From contig NW_003123904.1 of NCBI RefSeq assembly GCF_000003605.2, positions 548,733 through 574,372 of the forward strand: a DNA stretch of 25,640 nucleotides. The letters run 5' to 3'. The DNA is from Saccoglossus kowalevskii. Its lineage: Eukaryota; Hemichordata; Enteropneusta; Harrimaniidae. Below are positions 22,131 through 25,640 of this stretch, in pieces. The notes beneath the pieces were generated by a model that saw only the letters and a program-made list of their open reading frames with translations, did not search any database and was not told the DNA's origin. Position numbers and translations under genes: made by a program. Position 1 is the stretch's first letter, and each line of letters begins with the position of its first letter.

Positions 22131-22572
22131 TGTTGACTTGGATGTCGAGGCAATACAGCGACGATATCCATACATCATGCAACTCACTGATATTCAGACC
22201 AAAGCTATTCAAGCTATACTTAGTGCCGAGTCTGATGTGTTCCTTTTTAGTCGCACTGGAAATACTAGTAGTAAATCCTTATGTTATTATGCTTTACCGG
22301 CCTTGCGACCGTCGAGCGTGATAATAGTGTTGTCTGAAGAGTAGGTGTTATACCTCAAAGCTCATGATGCCACTGCAACATATGTCGGCAGTAATGAAGC
22401 CGAAGACATCAGAAATGCAAAGCTTCAAGCGCTTTTTGGCAGTCATTGTAACAAAGCTTTCTATTGGTCGGTAAACTTTCTATCGCGCAACCACGTGACA
22501 TATACGGTTATGAATAGAATTACCGCACGGAGGAATGTCCGAACGGAACAACACCGTGCAGGCGGACGATGA
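22081..22572 (+). pseudogene. RecQ-like DNA helicase fragment, degenerate
   Basis: The frame at 22087 encodes LTDIQTKAIQAILSAESDVF (Q-motif and motif 0 region), then a worn Walker A (SRTGNTSSKSLCYYALPAL where RecQ proteins have PTG.GKSLCYQLPAL), IIVLSEE, an in-frame TAG at 22342-22344, and LKAHDATATYVGSNEAEDI, which matches the segment after motif Ia. The motif Ia residues between LSEE and YLKAH seem deleted. Later helicase motifs (DEAH, motifs III-VI) are absent, and similarity fades after about 22450. Functional RecQ proteins unwind DNA in repair. This is a dead fragment, probably spread by a transposon or retrocopy. No intron is visible in it. Confidence 0.72.
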
Positions 22573-22691
22573 TTTTAGTACACATGCACAAATAAAAGAA
22601 TATGCGAGTCATTGTAAATACGAAATTAACTTTGCTACGTATGGCCAGTTGAAGTGTATTAGTTTATATTACAGTCGCATTTAGTGTTTAC

Positions 22692-22797
22692 CGAGCCTGG
22701 CATGTAGTCTTGAGTAGCGCCCTCGCCGGCCGAACGGCATCAGACTCCACTTTGAAGCATCACGGAGGGCGCAACTCATGTGACCTTGCCAGGCTCG
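22692..22797. mobile_element. Short foldback (MITE-like) element
   Basis: The left arm CGAGCCTGGCA...TGAGTAGCGCCCTC and the right arm GAGGGCGCAACTCA...TGCCAGGCTCG are inverted repeats of about 34 bases. Flanks GTGTTTAC (22684-22691) and GTGTTCAC (22797-22804) are similar but overlap the arm end by a base, so a target duplication is only suggested. 106 bp, non-coding. Confidence 0.6.
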
Positions 22798-22804
22798 TGT
22801 TCAC

Positions 22805-23517
22805 TCTATGGCTATGTATTTTATCATCATCGTAGTTGATACTTTCATATTTATTACTCGCTTAATAAACACAACAATACATAATACAGGTTAATGTTGC
22901 CTGCCATGCGTACTGTGACACGCCCAACCCAGGTCAAAGTTCGTGGCATTCTTCATAGTTTATGGGAAAAAGGTGATACTGCTAAACTAGCAATGCAATT
23001 AATTTATCATAACCGTATGACATTTAACAATTAGCAACAATTTTGGAAAGTTTTAAATTGGTCTGAAAAGTGAATAAAAGTGGGTAAAAGTAATAACGTT
23101 CCAAACTGGATGCGGTAGTTTGCGCTGTTCAATTTTCAACTTCAGCAAACTGCCGAGAATACTGTTTGATTACTCGTTCTTTGAGTCAACCGCGGAAATA
23201 TACAGTTGTCAATAAATGACCATAAACAGTTGTGAAATTAACATTAAGACATACTTTGTCGACACATTTCACTGTATGTTGATGAGAACCCAACGTCATA
23301 TCGGATGAAAAGTTTCTAAAATTGAAAAAATGGTGACTCGTAACTTTTCTCTCCGAAAATCTTTACATTGGCTCATTGTTAAACGTAATTTTCTTTTATG
23401 AATAGATTTTTACGTTACAGGATAATAAATGAATAAAACTGATTAAAAGTGAACGATTTTAAAGATTGTTCCCCAAAAATGCAGTGGCAGCAGTACATGG
23501 CAATAAGGTGAAAAGTA
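22805..23517. other. Non-coding stretch between elements
   Basis: I see no frame with recognisable motifs and no clear repeat ends here. Confidence 0.4.
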
Positions 23518-23724
23518 CTGTAAAAGGATTTATTATTCACTGGGTGTTAATTTTGCTTATTTCGCTGACTGAAAAATGCGCTAAATTAAAACCCAGTGAA
23601 TATGTAAAATTTAGCATAGAACACATTATCTAAATGATAAAACCGTGAATTTAAAACCCACTGAATATGCCTGAAATGGTAAATCAGTGAAATTTAAACC
23701 CAGTGAAAATTAGTCATTTTACAG
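23518..23724. mobile_element. TA-flanked foldback MITE (CTGTAAAA ends), copy 2
   Basis: Starts CTGTAAAAGGATTTATTATT and ends TAGTCATTTTACAG, with TA on both sides (23516-23517 and 23725-23726). The inner arms CACTGGGTGTTAATTTT and AATTTAAACCCAGTG pair. A motif AAACCCA.TGAAT is repeated three times inside. 207 bp, against 206 bp for the copy at 3660. Confidence 0.75.
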
Positions 23725-23847
23725 TATGGTTATGTTTTTTCTAACTGCGCCCTCTAACGTCGTCATGCATTTTCACTCATCTGACCTGTTACTAGCGGGC
23801 GTGACGATATACTACTATCACAACAGCTAAGTATTTTTCTATCCCCG

Positions 23848-24165
23848 GGGCGGAGCTACGTTACAAGACGTTCCACGTTGCTAAGACGCGCACGACTGTT
23901 CCATGTATTTCTATGGGCTCTGCGCGAGCTGCTGTGGACCGCCGGTCGAAAAGCCGGTGAAAATAGCTAAATTCTAGTAATCCTGAATAACCAGATTTAA
24001 ATATGTTGCACATACAGGGGTAATCTTTTTACGCTGTCTGTCTGAACAACTATCCCAAAGCACCATTTTCTGAGATTTTTTTGAGCCTGTTTTCTCCGCG
24101 ATAGTTGCCAGTCGGTGAAAATGCCCGGATGTCCACCCCGAGAATATCGACGCTGTCGGGCTTAA
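23848..24165 (+). repeat. Dispersed repeat, copy 2, truncated
   Basis: It carries the same ordered blocks as 21770-22130 (GGGCGGAGCTA to CGGTGAAAATGC and CCGAGA.TA..T.GACGCTGT). The helicase-like coding part found after copy 1 is not recognisable here, and the frame meets TAA soon after the shared ATG. Confidence 0.7.
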
Positions 24166-24731
24166 ATCTTCAAAAGATGTGAAGTATACCGTTTGCAGCC
24201 ACACGTACTACACCATTTCAAATGATCTTGTTCAGTCAATATTAGCAGTGCTACTACCATAAACAAACTTCATTTAAACGATCACACTGTGTATATGGCC
24301 TAGATTGTCGACAGCCGGTCGTACCTAATATTAATCTGTTATTATTAATAAATATTGTGTATAAACGTAATATGCGTGAATAAATTGCGAACGCCGGGAC
24401 AGGAAGTATGGAGTGCCGTTAGGCACGACTGACTGTACTCACTGGTAAGATTTCTTACCAGATCCGGGTACTTCCATATGCAAATGAATAGTCGCGCAGA
24501 TGTCTATCATTTTATCGTGGCCAATCGTGAAAAGGGTCAGGGGTCGCTGGCTACTTGGATCGCCCATGACTTACGCGAAGTTTGTTTTGACTGCACTGTA
24601 CGCGATCGCGACAATTTCCACAGCAGTTTTTGATATCACAACACAAACTAATCTTGACGAATGCATTATAAAAGTGCTGGAACGTTTAGACTACCATGAT
24701 ATTTCTTGTAATGAATACCAGCGAGACATGC
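24166..24731. other. Non-coding stretch with a small stem-loop
   Basis: CTGGTAAGATTTCTTACCAG at about 24443-24462 is a near-perfect palindrome lying between GGAAGTA and TACTTCC arms (about 24400-24477), another possible small foldback. No gene is recognised; an 86-codon plus-strand frame at 24500-24760 has no familiar motif. Confidence 0.4.
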
Positions 24732-25040
24732 CTACGACCTTTCCAATAACTCTCGCTTAGTTTGTTGACATTTTTTTCTGAACTCATCATGATTCATGTT
24801 TTTACGCAGAGTCAACGCTCTCAGTTCACATTTTCTGCACACATACGAACTGACAAGACGTAGATCGATCGTTTCTGCCACAACAAATTCGCATGTCGTA
24901 GTTCTGTTGATCCCGCGAAACAGTCTTCTCCGGTTTTCTATATTTTCTATTTGACTGCCACAAACAATGCACTTTGTTTCCTTGGTTCTAGGCGATTTAA
25001 TAGTTTTCTTTGCTATTTTGGTTGGAGTGACTGTATTCAT
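24732..25040 (-). CDS. Hypothetical exon with ZAD-like CxxC...CxxC zinc-binding motif
   Basis: A 102-codon frame. C24-x2-C27, C50, and C68-x2-C71 in SSYVCRKCELRALTLRKN are set about 40 residues apart, as in ZAD-type treble-clef zinc-binding domains found at the start of many invertebrate zinc-finger and transposon-linked proteins. The N-terminus is Lys/Thr-rich (TKIAKKTIKSPRTKETK) and the C-terminus is helical and charged. A possible splice donor AAAG|GTCGTA lies just before the stop, so this is probably a first exon of a longer gene whose remaining exons I could not identify. The ATG overlaps the target duplication of the foldback at 25043. Real coding status is uncertain. Confidence 0.5.
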   Translation of the reverse strand: MNTVTPTKIAKKTIKSPRTKETKCIVCGSQIENIENRRRLFRGINRTTTCEFVVAETIDLRLVSSYVCRKCELRALTLRKNMNHDEFRKKCQQTKRELLERS

Positions 25041-25042
25041 TG

Positions 25043-25197
25043 CAGGGGCGGATACAGGATTATTTATGAGAGGGGTCCAAACTTTAAAATCGCCAGACTA
25101 AGTTAATGATTTTTTACATATTTTACAAAAACAAATTCAATAATTTTTTCAACGGGGGGGGGTCCATTCCCCAAGAACCTCCCTAGATCCGCCACTG
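25043..25197. mobile_element. Short foldback element with CAGGGGCGGAT ends and 5-bp target duplication
   Basis: The left end CAGGGGCGGATACAGGA and the right end CCTAGATCCGCCACTG are inverted repeats, and CATTG is directly repeated at 25038-25042 and 25198-25202. Length 155 bp with a run of G and C near the right end. Non-autonomous DNA transposon; the superfamily is not certain from 5 bp alone. Confidence 0.72.
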
Positions 25198-25202
25198 CAT
25201 TG

Positions 25203-25640
25203 TGTTAAACCACAGGGAGTTGAACAAACTTATGTATTGTAATAAATTATTAAATAATAAAATGTTATATAACTTTTCTTTTACCATCCCCCCTCCTGGT
25301 CTTTTACCCCCTTGTTTATACCACTCTTTCCTTTATCCCAACTTTGTTACGCGCTAATGTTATATGCAAATTTTAACGCGCGATGTAGACACACCTTATT
25401 ATAGTATAAAAATATCCCAAGGGTTGAAACGCGCCAGGACTGTGGCATGAGCACAACCGTAAAGCCGGTGGGCATTTAATTTATTCATGAGATGCATTAA
25501 TAAACAAGAAATGCTGCGCGCGAAATTTAAAAGTGTAATCTATGACGCGACGCAACTTCAATGAATCATCACGGTGACTCTTCTGTAAAATGGTTTCTAC
25601 TTCAAATGTCTTCGCGATGCTCTTCGAGATGTTCTAATGA
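25203..25640. other. Window end, no recognisable gene
   Basis: AT-rich and then GC-mixed sequence without a domain-bearing frame. Confidence 0.4.

Noticed and set aside
21955-22212. Minus-strand frames at 21955-22212 and 23974-24204 sharing HFHRLATI
   Set aside because: They lie antisense within the two copies of the same dispersed repeat, so the shared residues reflect repeat similarity rather than a protein family.

Overview
The window looks like nuclear genomic DNA of an invertebrate animal. It is AT-rich (about two thirds A+T by eye), its genes are split by GT-AG introns, and it is full of short foldback transposons, a 139-bp dispersed/tandem repeat ending in a GGACGG-rich tail, and a (CATA)18 microsatellite. 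These repeat types are common in lophotrochozoan (mollusc, brachiopod, annelid-like) genomes. That placement is an inference from style, not proof.

The core content is a tandem pair of paralogous plus-strand genes, which I reconstructed exon by exon. Copy A spans 1328-7811 and copy B spans 11117-17655. Each has nine coding exons with the same intron phases and mostly the same exon lengths. Both encode secreted or ER-lumen proteins: a signal peptide, a JmjC/cupin-8 oxygenase-type domain (exons 1-4), a linker (exons 5-6), and a C-terminal EF-hand region (exons 7-9) with one recognisable loop (D..TGRGYVTV.E). Copy B is intact (1515 bp, 504 residues). Copy A has a one-base deletion near the end of exon 1 that stops translation at 1802-1804. 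Its other eight exons and all its splice sites are well formed, so it is either a very young pseudogene or carries an assembly error.

In both copies the JmjC iron motif HxD is HxH (HKH in A, HQH in B), followed by E and G with classical cupin motif 1 spacing. The third metal-ligand His is kept in B but replaced by Tyr in A. The pair is therefore a candidate for an altered or lost metal site in a duplicated secreted JmjC/EF-hand family.

Layout: 1-1270, no recognisable gene; 1328-7811, copy A, with a 206-bp TA-flanked foldback element in intron 2; 7812-11116, intergenic with the 139-bp repeat cluster; 11117-17655, copy B, with a 409-bp foldback element (9-bp target duplication, 50-N gap inside) in intron 2; 17787-17948, polyA signal and (CATA)18; 18000-21770, intergenic with a foldback at 19061-19230 that holds a hammerhead-like core; 21770-25640, a transposon-rich end. 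This last part has two copies of a repeat of about 350 bp, a RecQ-like helicase pseudogene, a small 106-bp foldback, a second member of the TA-flanked foldback family, and a minus-strand exon with a CxxC...CxxC zinc-binding pattern that abuts another short foldback with a 5-bp target duplication.
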